Assembly: GCA_030593665.1 (NCBI GenBank)
Contig: JAUVGS010000064.1
Coordinates: 1 to 8,495 of the forward strand
Length of the DNA stretch: 8,495 nucleotides
Source of the DNA: Chitinivibrionales bacterium
Lineage (GTDB): Bacteria > Fibrobacterota > Chitinivibrionia > Chitinivibrionales > JANQEN01
Direction: 5' to 3'
Shown: positions 1 through 6,280 of the stretch, piece by piece
Layout of the letters: each line of letters opens with the position of its first letter
How positions within the stretch are numbered: position 1 is the stretch's first letter
Made by a program: the position numbers and the translations under genes
Notes under the pieces: model-generated
The model's input: the letters and a program-made list of their open reading frames with translations, nothing else
Databases searched by the model: none
What the model was told of the DNA's origin: nothing

Positions 1-3000
1 ATTGACGGGAATGATGGAAAATCCCTGGCAGGTGTTATAATCACCTATGTCAATTCAAGCGGAGCCACTTCCTACGACACAACCGATATCTCCGGTATGT
101 TCAGTATTCAACGGCTCCCCGCAGGCCAACGCAGTTTTGCCTTTTATCGCGATACCACCGGCATCGGCGGCTGTCTCTATACCCGGAATGAATTACTGAT
201 CGCAAGCGGTATTCAAAGCAACGACAGTCTGATAATCCCGATTGACGTCTCCAGAGTGGTTGAACTCTTTCCACTTACCGGCTCGTTAACCGGCTTAATT
301 TACCGTCGATTCTACTCACAAGGCGAATCAGTACCGGTATACGGTGTTGGGGTGACCGCTGAATTCTTAACTAGCAATGATGAATTTTTATCACCATCGA
401 TATTTGCACAGAAATCCGATTCAGCCGGGGTGTTTACATTCACCGGGCTTCCTGCAGCCGACCACCTACGAGTAAAAGTGCTGAACATTACCGTAGATAG
501 CATTACCTACAGGGCGAATTATTTTGCCACGCCTGAAGTTGTTTCGAACGACACGGTTGCTATAGGCACTATTTATATGCAACCGGTTGACCAGCAGAAT
601 TCTTTACTCAGATTTTTCTATTCCAATGTGTATGACTTCCTCAAGTCAAAATCGATTAACGGCCTGCCTGTTGATGAAAAAATTATCCTGGTTGCCAACA
701 AAAAAATTGCCGGTGCGATAACTATGCTCAAGCGCAGCGCTTCTTCGAGCGACAAGCCGCTGCTGACCGAACAGATCATTTCGGGAGATTCGCTGTTTAT
801 CATCCCCAAGGCAAAACTCAAGGATGCGGGATTTTACTATCTCTATGTAACTGTTACCGCAACATCCGGAGAAAGCTATTCGATCGGCCAATCCAACTAT
901 GAAGATTATATCTATTTTTATGTCGGTTTCGATGAGAGTGTTACAGCATCGAATGTATTAACCGAATCAGGTGACGGCCTGAGTAATGTACCCATAGATA
1001 TCAGCCCCTATTTTGTGCTACGAATGACGCCGAAACCAGAAACCATTACTGTTTCTTTTGTTGGAGGTGGATACCCAAAAACGGTGGTACGTGTTTCCGG
1101 CGATACTGTTTTTACTGATCCGGTTACCAATTTTTCGTATGGCAACACTGTGTCAACAATTATAAAAGGCATCGATACCAGCGGCAACCTGATAGATATC
1201 TATTTAAAGGCAGATCAGAGGTTTTCAACGGAAGAAGCACTATTCAGTGTGCACTCTAACACCTGGGATGCCAACGGAGGGCCGGTAACTGAGTTTCCAC
1301 TCAATGATACCATGTGGGTACAATATTCACGCATACTGGATACCAATACTGCGCTTATCGAATGGTTTTATCCGGGTACCGATGTATCTCTCTATGGAAG
1401 TGGCAATGATAAAAATGCGGAGGTATGGATACATGGCGATACGCTGTTTGTATTACCGAGGCAGCAGGCATACATTAATTATGGCGACGAGATCGGTTTC
1501 AATGTACGGGTTGTCACGCCGCGCGGCCTGAAGTCCTTTGCGGAAAAGTTCTTAGTATTCGCGGAGGAAAACGAGGTATTTGTCACCTGGACAAACACCA
1601 TTGACCCGCACGGCAATCCGCGTGATGATTTCGGTCTAATGGAACAGGTCGTCATCGTATCAAACAAAGCGGTTCAAAAGATTGACAGATGGTCATCATT
1701 CAACGGCAAAAAACTTCCGCCGGGCATTACCCCTTCCTGTTTTACTATTAAGGGAGATACAATCATTTTCACCCCTTCCATAGTAATGAACGGGAATATC
1801 TGGTATGGCATGGATTTCAACCTTACCCTGGCAAGCGGTATAAAATCAATGGGAGCATTGGGTGTCAGTTGGCGGACGAAAGAGAGCGTCATTATTAATT
1901 ATGTCAATAACAAGGCCCAGGGGAAATACCGTAAGTTCTCGCTGCTGGATGACAGTCTTGCGGTGACCTTTTCAAACACGATTGACACGTCGTCTCATGC
2001 GCCCATACGGTTTACTGTCCATGCCCTTGATAAAAACAATGACAAGTATGCGACCATGACCACCTGGGACTCATCGCTGACAACGGCAACTATTTATTTT
2101 CTTGATACGCTGCCTGCTGCCGATGCGGATGCCAACCCGGCCTATACCGATGAGGCGGTCAATACCCGTGCCATTAAAAGCGTAACCTTTGACCTTTCCG
2201 TGGTTGAGGGCGCCTATGCATCCAACCTGGGACTGAAAACCGGCACTATTGAAATCCACACGGAGCCCGGGCTTTGTGTAATCAATTCAAATATCGTTCA
2301 AAACCATACTCCCGGAGCGGTCGTGCAGAAAGAGGAACAGGTGGTACAGACACTGAATTCGGAAAGTAATCTGACCGTAACCTTTAATCGGCCGCTCGAT
2401 ACCGCAGCCATTAAAAGCGATATTTCAGGAATCTACTTCAGTATCTTTGATACCAAGGGTTTTAATTATCCCCACACTATCTCTTTTTCCAACAAAGGCC
2501 GTACTGCGGTACTTAATCCGGTAGACAAACTCAACAGTAATAACAAGTATTACCTTCGCCTGTATATGATCCCTGCGGCGGGTATTAAAAATGCCAAAGC
2601 CGTGAACAAGCATTCCGGCAGTTACACCGGCAGCGCGAGCAATACTGCGCTCCTGCAAAAACCATTCCCAATAATCGGGCCGGACATCTCGCAACTGACA
2701 ACAGCACTCCTTCCGGACGACAATACAGCCCCGCTCGTACTCGGGGACCGGTTTGGTTATTCTGCGGGATTCTGTTATAATAAAGTCGTTGGCTTCGCCA
2801 ATACCGGCAGTGATAACAACCTGATTCTGCGTATACAGGAGTCTGCCTGGAACAGTAATCATAACGATTCGGTAAACGGATACCAGATACAGGTACGGCG
2901 TACCGATAAAGCAGGCAATATAACAACTTGGTATATCGGAGAGACCACAGTGCCGACACTCACCTATTCTGCTATGAAAACCGGTATCTATAAAACAACA

Positions 3001-3711
3001 CTGAATATTACCGGTGAGATTTTTTACCCGGTTATCGCGACTCAAGATCTTGACGAAGACGCATTTTTTTACCAGAACGGCCAGTCGCTGTTTAATGACT
3101 CCGCACGTATCGGTATCAGGATACGGCCCTATGTCAGTACCGGCGATCAGCTCTACAATTATGTCGGTATGTGGTCGGGAGCGATCAATCTCGCTGACAA
3201 TGTCGCGCCCTGTGACAGTGATTTTGTGACCAACCTGCTCTGCGACTCACTCGACATGGGCGGCGTTAAGGTTACTTCATATATGATGTGGACCAATCCC
3301 TCAAGCATTCCCTTTCCGAACGGGTACATAGATATCCGGTTTCCTGAGGATATGACGGTAACCGGCACGGATCCCGTAGTCAGCGTCTATTATGGCACCT
3401 TCGGCGGAGTAATACCCGTGACTCCCCTTACCATCGGCACTGCAGCGTCAGAATGGCTTGACGCCAGGGTCTACCGCTGTTTTATTACGGTACCACCCGG
3501 CGATTACACCCATGCCGGAGACAGCACCGGCTGCTATTACAATGTCAGTGTCGCAGGATGTAAAGACGCTTCCGGTAATGTGATTCAAACCTATGGTACT
3601 GACGGTACCCTGGCATTAACGAATGTGGATATGGTCAATGCGATTGATCAGGTGCCGGGCAGTGCTTCTGTGTTTAAAAGGTTCAGGCTTTGTGTGAATA
3701 TAGTGGAGTAA
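1..3711 (+). CDS. Giant modular surface/secreted protein, 5'-truncated by the window edge (1,236 codons visible)
   Basis: The frame is open from base 1, so the first ATG (base 97) is internal and the true start lies left of the window. Residues 1 to about 75 and about 92-180 look like two carboxypeptidase-regulatory-like (beta-sandwich) domains; each has a GxFxxxxLPAG-type turn (SGMFSIQRLPAG, AGVFTFTGLPAA). Then come Ig-like modules. A motif GD[ST] followed by a beta strand and proline (GDSLFIIP, GDTVFTDP, GDTLFVLP, GDTIIFTP) recurs at bases 784, 1099, 1435 and 1753, every 105-112 codons. A second motif (VQYSRILDT, VTWTNTIDP, VTFSNTIDT, VTFNRPLDT) recurs at about 1318, 1582, 1963 and 2377 and resembles bacterial Ig-like Big_5 domains. 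The C-terminal third is beta-rich and Cys-containing (NVAPCDSDF). No catalytic motif is seen. The protein ends FRLCVNIVE, without a recognisable T9SS tail. Likely an exported adhesin or matrix protein (inference). Third-position GC is clearly higher than in the genes to its right. Confidence 0.9.
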   Translation: MDGNDGKSLAGVIITYVNSSGATSYDTTDISGMFSIQRLPAGQRSFAFYRDTTGIGGCLYTRNELLIASGIQSNDSLIIPIDVSRVVELFPLTGSLTGLIYRRFYSQGESVPVYGVGVTAEFLTSNDEFLSPSIFAQKSDSAGVFTFTGLPAADHLRVKVLNITVDSITYRANYFATPEVVSNDTVAIGTIYMQPVDQQNSLLRFFYSNVYDFLKSKSINGLPVDEKIILVANKKIAGAITMLKRSASSSDKPLLTEQIISGDSLFIIPKAKLKDAGFYYLYVTVTATSGESYSIGQSNYEDYIYFYVGFDESVTASNVLTESGDGLSNVPIDISPYFVLRMTPKPETITVSFVGGGYPKTVVRVSGDTVFTDPVTNFSYGNTVSTIIKGIDTSGNLIDIYLKADQRFSTEEALFSVHSNTWDANGGPVTEFPLNDTMWVQYSRILDTNTALIEWFYPGTDVSLYGSGNDKNAEVWIHGDTLFVLPRQQAYINYGDEIGFNVRVVTPRGLKSFAEKFLVFAEENEVFVTWTNTIDPHGNPRDDFGLMEQVVIVSNKAVQKIDRWSSFNGKKLPPGITPSCFTIKGDTIIFTPSIVMNGNIWYGMDFNLTLASGIKSMGALGVSWRTKESVIINYVNNKAQGKYRKFSLLDDSLAVTFSNTIDTSSHAPIRFTVHALDKNNDKYATMTTWDSSLTTATIYFLDTLPAADADANPAYTDEAVNTRAIKSVTFDLSVVEGAYASNLGLKTGTIEIHTEPGLCVINSNIVQNHTPGAVVQKEEQVVQTLNSESNLTVTFNRPLDTAAIKSDISGIYFSIFDTKGFNYPHTISFSNKGRTAVLNPVDKLNSNNKYYLRLYMIPAAGIKNAKAVNKHSGSYTGSASNTALLQKPFPIIGPDISQLTTALLPDDNTAPLVLGDRFGYSAGFCYNKVVGFANTGSDNNLILRIQESAWNSNHNDSVNGYQIQVRRTDKAGNITTWYIGETTVPTLTYSAMKTGIYKTTLNITGEIFYPVIATQDLDEDAFFYQNGQSLFNDSARIGIRIRPYVSTGDQLYNYVGMWSGAINLADNVAPCDSDFVTNLLCDSLDMGGVKVTSYMMWTNPSSIPFPNGYIDIRFPEDMTVTGTDPVVSVYYGTFGGVIPVTPLTIGTAASEWLDARVYRCFITVPPGDYTHAGDSTGCYYNVSVAGCKDASGNVIQTYGTDGTLALTNVDMVNAIDQVPGSASVFKRFRLCVNIVE

Positions 3712-3723
3712 TTGATTCTACCA

Positions 3724-3743
3724 GTCCGTTCTGGACGTTTTTT
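3724..3743 (+). terminator. Weak candidate intrinsic terminator after the giant gene
   Basis: GTCC (3724-3727), loop GTTCT, GGAC (3733-3736), one G, then six T (3738-3743), beginning 12 bases after the stop of the giant gene. The U-tract is good but the stem is only 4 bp, so this is tentative. Confidence 0.35.
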
Positions 3744-3802
3744 ATGGCGACTCAGTTTGGTTTTGATAAGATTGGGATGAGGGGATTTTGATTAGTGTGT
3801 TA

Positions 3803-3821
3803 AAAATTTCCTTTGTTACTT
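3803..3821. repeat. 19-base near-repeat, copy 1
   Basis: AAAATTTCCTTTGTTACTT here matches 5996-6014 at 18 of 19 positions. This copy is about 135 bases upstream of the small T9SS-tail gene. The other copy overlaps the 5' end of a possible minus-strand small gene, about 270 bases upstream of the LamG gene. It could be relic sequence or a shared site; chance similarity in AT-rich DNA is not excluded. Confidence 0.3.
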
Positions 3822-3956
3822 CACCAAAACATATAACTCATTCTCTGCCCAAACCGACTCCCTGAAAATCTTGTTTTATCCCACGATATTACCATTCAGA
3901 CAACAAATTCATATTCCCTGAATTATATTTATTAATGTAACCACATGGAGGTCGTT

Positions 3957-4334
3957 GTGAGATTTATAGTACTTATACTTATATTTGCTCCCCTGGTTGT
4001 TTTAAGTCAGACTACGATTCCTAAACCAACAGAAATTACAACCGCTGACACACTGATAAAAACCGGTGCTTCTAAAGATTATGATGGGGACGTTTCTGAA
4101 GATGTTTTAGTTTATTGGGGTTTTGAAGGGTTTGGTATTGGAGAAGTAATAAACTATGTCTCTATCTACTCCTATCCAAAAAACGAACACCTCTTAGTGG
4201 TCAAAGGTGGAGGCGTTGGCTGGTTTGACAAAATACAGTTTGTAGAACTAAATTCATTTACTCCTTTTGAATTAATTATTCGAGATAAAATCTACTCCTT
4301 CACCAACACCGGTGTTAAAAAAAAAGCCCAATAA
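3957..4334 (+). CDS. Small secreted protein, body portion; ends just after an A9 tract
   Basis: I place the start at GTG 3957 rather than ATG 3945. The Shine-Dalgarno GGAGG (3947-3951) overlaps that ATG and sits 5 bases before the GTG. The 125-residue product opens with a signal peptide (start, R, then the hydrophobic run FIVLILIFAPLVVL, with a likely cut near LSQ). A compact beta-rich body of no family I recognise follows, with the segments DVLVYWGFEGFGIGEV and VVKGGGVGWFDKIQF. In the genomic frame translation stops five codons after the signature TNTGV, right behind nine A residues. A T9SS sorting tail continues in the -1 frame (next entry), so the full product would be about 202 residues. 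It is either a broken gene or one whose tail is added by slippage. As written, the 125-aa form could reach the periplasm but lacks the outer-membrane sorting signal (inference). Confidence 0.7.
   Translation: MRFIVLILIFAPLVVLSQTTIPKPTEITTADTLIKTGASKDYDGDVSEDVLVYWGFEGFGIGEVINYVSIYSYPKNEHLLVVKGGGVGWFDKIQFVELNSFTPFELIIRDKIYSFTNTGVKKKAQ
4317..4325 (+). promoter_or_regulatory. A9 homopolymer: candidate slippage/frameshift site or indel hotspot
   Basis: Nine A residues are read GTT AAA AAA AAA GCC in the upstream frame. The tail frame (-1) has its own stop TAA at 4316-4318, and the upstream frame stops at 4332-4334. The two frames therefore overlap only across this run and about three codons, so any switch must happen here. 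A AAA AAA is a slippery heptamer of the -1 frameshift type, and A9 is also long enough for transcriptional slippage or replication indels. One extra A would restore a continuous ORF. Confidence 0.5.
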
Positions 4335-4564
4335 TCCCTAAGACAACCAGCCGAGTCTTTAAACGCGGCGACCGCATAGTTTTCAATATCCTTGAGAAAA
4401 AAGCACAGGTTTTCCTCTACACACTGAACGGTAAAAAGATTCTCACCAGGAAACTTCAAAAAGGCAGTTCACATATTAAGCTCAAAGTTCCATCCGGTAT
4501 GTATGTAGTAGAATTATCAACTAAGAATTACTCGATGTATGAGAAGATATCTGTGCAGAAATAA
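4319..4564 (+). CDS. Out-of-frame T9SS C-terminal sorting domain (Por_Secre_tail type) of the preceding gene
   Basis: Open in the frame of base 4334 from just after TAA 4316-4318 to TAA 4562-4564, with no start codon or ribosome binding site of its own. After a short linker (IIPKTTSRVFKRGD) it reads IVFNILEKKAQVFLYTLNGK, then ILTRKLQKGSSHIKL, VPSGMYVVELS and KISVQK. This is the order of a T9SS sorting domain: N-terminal beta strands, the L(Y/F)xLNGK-type turn, the PSGxYxVxL strand and a short basic C-terminus. The LamG protein at 6281 ends in the same way (IFDIHGKNV, PSGIYYIKL, IVVK). The family assignment is firm; how it is joined to the upstream body is not. Confidence 0.75.
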   Translation, partial: KKSPIIPKTTSRVFKRGDRIVFNILEKKAQVFLYTLNGKKILTRKLQKGSSHIKLKVPSGMYVVELSTKNYSMYEKISVQK

Positions 4565-4700
4565 TTGTGGATTCCCTGCCGGTTTAAACATCATATTATA
4601 GAAATCCTTCACTTTGTATTATTTTATTAATGGTGTATATATCACATTAAAAAGACTATTTCTTATTCCAGGAGAAGTTTTCAAAGGTAAAATAACCAAC

Positions 4701-4859
4701 ATGCAAAACAGATACATCCTTTCACCATTTTTTCTCGACGAATCTCTCAAAGAGTTAAAATCTCTAGCAAATAAAAACTGGATTATCAACTCCCCTTCCC
4801 TGCAAAGAACAGCTTCCAGCGCCGGAAGCTGCTTTTACATCCGGTATATTTTTCAGTAA
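4701..4859 (+). pseudogene. N-terminal fragment resembling an arginase-family protein
   Basis: From ATG 4701 the first 34 residues (MQNRYILSPFFLDE, then LKELKSLANKNWIINSPSL) resemble, from memory, the start of arginase/formiminoglutamase-family proteins: a [IL]L[ST]PFFLDE strand followed by L..LA...W.[IL]N.P.L. After codon 34 the similarity stops. The remaining residues to the stop at 4857-4859 are read through a hairpin (4810-4831) and are not protein-like, and no metal-binding arginase motif exists downstream. The frame is also open upstream to 4614, but that part looks like non-coding sequence. The AAAGG at about 4684 lies too far from the ATG to be a good Shine-Dalgarno. I treat it as a decayed fragment. 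A short orphan ORF is the alternative. Confidence 0.4.
4810..4836 (+). terminator. Candidate intrinsic terminator
   Basis: A perfect 8-bp stem CAGCTTCC (4810-4817) / GGAAGCTG (4824-4831) with 6-base loop AGCGCC is followed by CTTTT. The U-tract is short. It lies inside the residual frame of the arginase-like fragment, which argues against that frame being translated through. Confidence 0.5.
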
Positions 4860-5022
4860 TTCACCTATTTTTAATTCCACATCAACATATACTATTCCCT
4901 ATTTACTGACTGTAACCATTTACGATAAATCTTTCTTCATCGATAACAAGTCCTCTAAATCCGCGACATCCGTGTGCTATTTTCACCCAATCCCTTGCTA
5001 ACATTCTCCCTGAAGATACCAT

Positions 5023-5251
5023 TTTGGTAACGATCAGTTGGGTAACAGCCGGGTCTTCAGTGTAGGCGGGGGGGGGGGGGCCTTACCTCCTGGAAGGGAT
5101 GGCCTCTATGGGCCGTGGTGTATGCATGGTTATCCGTCAGGATGGTGATGCGAAAAAGGTACTGCATGACTTTTTTTCGCTCATTGACGCACCGGTACTC
5201 ACCGAAATCCAACTGACATGGAACAATAATTCACCAAAGGAGGTGCTTTGA
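5023..5251 (+). pseudogene. Fragment of a VIT/VWA-type von Willebrand A domain protein
   Basis: Two out-of-register pieces make one recognisable segment. Before the G tract (frame of 5053) the residues GNSRVFSVG match the strand preceding the G-x-G-x-x-x-N-R-x-L-L stretch of VIT/VWA proteins. After it (frame of 5081) come YLLEGMASMGRGVCMVIRQ, a DGDAKKVLHDFFSLIDAPV segment and LTEIQLTW, ending at TGA 5249-5251. This is the end of a VWA domain and its following strand. A TGA at 5011-5013 closes the frame on the left, no MIDAS DxSxS motif is present, and the G13 tract shifts frame by one. The intact protein would be several hundred residues long and exported. The AgmX-type domain just downstream may once have been its C-terminus (inference). 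An antisense frame is open over the same bases (see rejected). Confidence 0.6.
5068..5080 (+). repeat. G13 homopolymer inside the VWA fragment
   Basis: Thirteen consecutive G lie between GTAGGC and CCTTAC. They occupy the place where VIT/VWA proteins usually have about seven residues of the form xGxxxNR, and 13 instead of 12 shifts the frame. It could be a phase-variable tract, a relic, or a sequencing/assembly artefact such as a low-quality poly-G patch. Confidence 0.9.
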
Positions 5252-5554
5252 CCAGTGGAAGAAGCAGGGCGAGTATCATACGGGTGGTCATGCAAAATCT
5301 TGCACCACTCAGATATCAGATATGCCTTTAACAAGCGTTTACAGGTGAAACCAGGTTTAAAAGGAAGGGTCACCGTGAAGTTTGCGATTGATGAGTTTGG
5401 TAAAATGATTTACTGTTCTGTAGTCAGTTCGACTATGAATGATCCTGAATTTGAAAAGATAATTGTCAAAAAGATAAAGCGCTGGGTGTTTGAGAAGATT
5501 GATAAGCCGGGTGATGTAACTGAAGTGGTCTATCCCTTTGTTTTCAGTCAATAA
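5248..5554 (+). pseudogene. AgmX/PglI-type (TonB-like) C-terminal domain, broken by a 7-bp duplication
   Basis: From 5251 the frame reads TSGRSRASIIRVVMQNLAPL RY, then hits the duplication CAGATAT CAGATAT and would stop at 5329. Removing one copy joins it to AFNKRLQVKPGLKGRVTVKF, then AIDEFGKMIYCSVVSST, NDPEFEKIIVKKIKRWVFEK and VTEVVYPFVFSQ, stop 5552-5554. The restored order is that of the AgmX/PglI C-terminal domain: a helix before RYAFNKRL, GLKGRVTVKF, the [IV]xxSTxxDPEFE helix, RWVF and the closing VYPFVF strand. Such domains end periplasm-spanning proteins in several gliding or FCB-type lineages (family knowledge). A TTG at 5248 overlaps the TGA of the VWA piece and has AAGGAGG 4 bases upstream, so a separate short gene is possible. 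Fusion to the VWA piece is as likely. Confidence 0.65.
5310..5323 (+). repeat. Tandem 7-bp duplication CAGATAT x2 causing a frameshift
   Basis: CAGATAT occurs at 5310-5316 and again at 5317-5323. Deleting one copy restores LAPLRYAFNKRL across the junction, so this is the lesion that broke the AgmX-type domain, probably by replication slippage. Confidence 0.85.
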
Positions 5555-5579
5555 AAAGAGTTGTCAGTATTCAGTCAAT
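5543..5579 (+). repeat. 10-bp direct repeat TTCAGTCAAT, 27-base period
   Basis: TTCAGTCAAT at 5543-5552 (covering the last codons of the AgmX-type domain) recurs at 5570-5579. The meaning is unknown; it may mark a small duplication or an excision scar. Confidence 0.5.
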
Positions 5580-5895
5580 GTCATTAAGTGGAGAAATTGT
5601 AACCAGGGACTAACAAGGAACGGAGGTTTAACAGTTGATTAAGACCACCCTTCTTTTACACTATTTTCTCAACAATTCTGATCCTGTGTAACAGATGTTT
5701 TATATCTATTTTGAAACAAGAACCCTTTTCTTTTATACTTCCGGTTATAATACCTGGCATACGTAGAATTCAAACGTCGCACTGTTTGGTTACTGGTTAT
5801 ATCTACTACAGTAACGTTTCCTTAGTAATATTTATTCCGGTTTTTGTGGTGTAATTGTTTTTGTGATTGAGTGTGCCATTTGTAAGTGTTACTTA
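5555..5895. other. Gene-poor spacer holding only the RAYT relic
   Basis: Beyond the RAYT relic I see no coding region. A perfect 6-bp inverted repeat, GTAAGT-GTT-ACTTAC (5882-5896), sits at the stop of the minus-strand small ORF; without a T-run it is not a classical terminator. A 15-codon minus-strand ATG frame near 5865 has no Shine-Dalgarno and is not called. Confidence 0.5.
5669..5821 (-). pseudogene. Relic of a REP-associated tyrosine transposase (RAYT, Y1/IS200-like)
   Basis: On the minus strand a 50-codon open stretch between TAA (5824-5822) and TGA (5671-5669) contains RRLNSTYARYYNRKYKRKGF followed by LFQNRYKTSVTQDQ. This matches the helix bearing the YxxYFNRKYKRxGHLFQNRYKS signature of Y1 transposases of the RAYT group, which carries the catalytic-tyrosine neighbourhood. 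The usual N-terminal HUH half and the RYIHLNP segment that normally follows are absent, and stops bound both ends. The piece corresponds to roughly a quarter of a normal RAYT. No REP-type palindromes are evident nearby. It is mobile-element debris lying between the AgmX-type relic and the LamG gene. Confidence 0.65.
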
Positions 5896-6018
5896 CTATT
5901 TTCTATCTCCAGAGAAATGTGATATGAAAGTAAATTGTATATTGGATAAATCAAGTTGGTTGATTTGTTGTCCGTTCCCAATTATCCCCATTAATAAAAT
6001 TTCCTCTGTTACTTTCAT
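5896..6018 (-). CDS. Possible 40-residue small protein, function unknown
   Basis: ATG at 6018-6016 (minus strand), stop TAG at 5898-5896. The Shine-Dalgarno AAGGAG (6030-6025) is followed by a 6-base spacer, which is ideal. A sigma-70-like promoter lies just upstream (see 6039-6067). The peptide opens MKVTEEILLMGIIGNGQQIN and ends FISHFSGDRK. It has a short hydrophobic stretch (ILLMGII) too brief for a clear membrane span, and I recognise no family. The 19-base near-repeat copy 2 (5996-6014) overlaps codons 2-8. A 6-bp inverted repeat straddles the stop codon. Either a genuine small gene, a leader peptide, or the 5' end of a gene since lost; the RAYT relic downstream on the same strand does not continue it. 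Confidence 0.35.
   Translation of the reverse strand: MKVTEEILLMGIIGNGQQINQLDLSNIQFTFISHFSGDRK
5996..6014. repeat. 19-base near-repeat, copy 2
   Basis: Matches 3803-3821 with one mismatch (AAAATTTCCTCTGTTACTT here). It overlaps the start of the possible minus-strand small gene. Confidence 0.3.
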
Positions 6019-6038
6019 TACTCGCTCCTTTTCATAAT

Positions 6039-6067
6039 ATAATAAATCTTTCCTCACATAAAAGCAA
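6039..6067 (-). promoter_or_regulatory. Candidate sigma-70-like promoter for the minus-strand small ORF
   Basis: On the minus strand TTGCTT (6067-6062), a 17-base spacer, then TATTAT (6044-6039). The predicted start is near 6032, which leaves only about 14 untranslated bases before ATG 6018 but still includes the AAGGAG. The 9-bp inverted repeat CCCATTAAT/ATTAATGGG (5987-5995 and 6070-6078) brackets promoter and start. Confidence 0.4.
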
Positions 6068-6251
6068 AAATTAATGGGAAATAGAGTATATTACTAAATA
6101 ATAAGGCACTTAGAGTTGAATTCATTACACACAATTTATTACGGAGTACTAATGCTACTTTTAACTTTCATAACTGACGTCTATCGTTTGTTATTTCTTT
6201 TAAAATCATTATAAGTGTTTTTCTCAATCCCATTCAAATTAACATTTACAG

Positions 6252-6257
6252 TATAAT
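6252..6257 (+). promoter_or_regulatory. Candidate -10 element for the LamG gene
   Basis: Exact TATAAT 24 bases before the ATG at 6281 and upstream of the Shine-Dalgarno GGAG (6271-6274). No convincing -35 box is seen at 16-18 bases. The surrounding 200 bases are very AT-rich, so chance is possible. Confidence 0.4.
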
Positions 6258-6280
6258 CACACATTAGAACGGAGTAAATT

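Larger units (their letters stand above)
3712..3956. other. Intergenic region, no gene recognised
   Basis: Apart from the weak hairpin at 3724-3743 and one copy of a 19-base near-repeat (3803-3821), I see no gene here. Short open stretches exist on both strands: a 34-codon plus-strand run near 3820-3920 and a minus-strand run ending in the residues ENELYVLVK. None has a start with a ribosome binding site or a recognisable family. No convincing promoter for the downstream gene could be picked out. Confidence 0.5.

Noticed and set aside
2425..3045. 206-codon minus-strand open frame
   Set aside because: It lies wholly inside the giant surface-protein gene. Its composition reflects the codon bias of the other strand and no family is recognisable.
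3945..3956. ATG 3945 as start of the small secreted protein
   Set aside because: It overlaps the GGAGG that best serves GTG 3957, and starting at GTG gives a cleaner signal peptide.
4903..5082. Antisense frame open for 59 codons (contains TEDPAVTQLIVTKM and GFRGLVIDEERF)
   Set aside because: It looks protein-like, but it starts in the poly-C side of the G13 tract, lacks a Shine-Dalgarno, and overlaps plus-strand GNSRVFSVG, which fits the VWA fragment in correct order. It remains possible left of about 5040.
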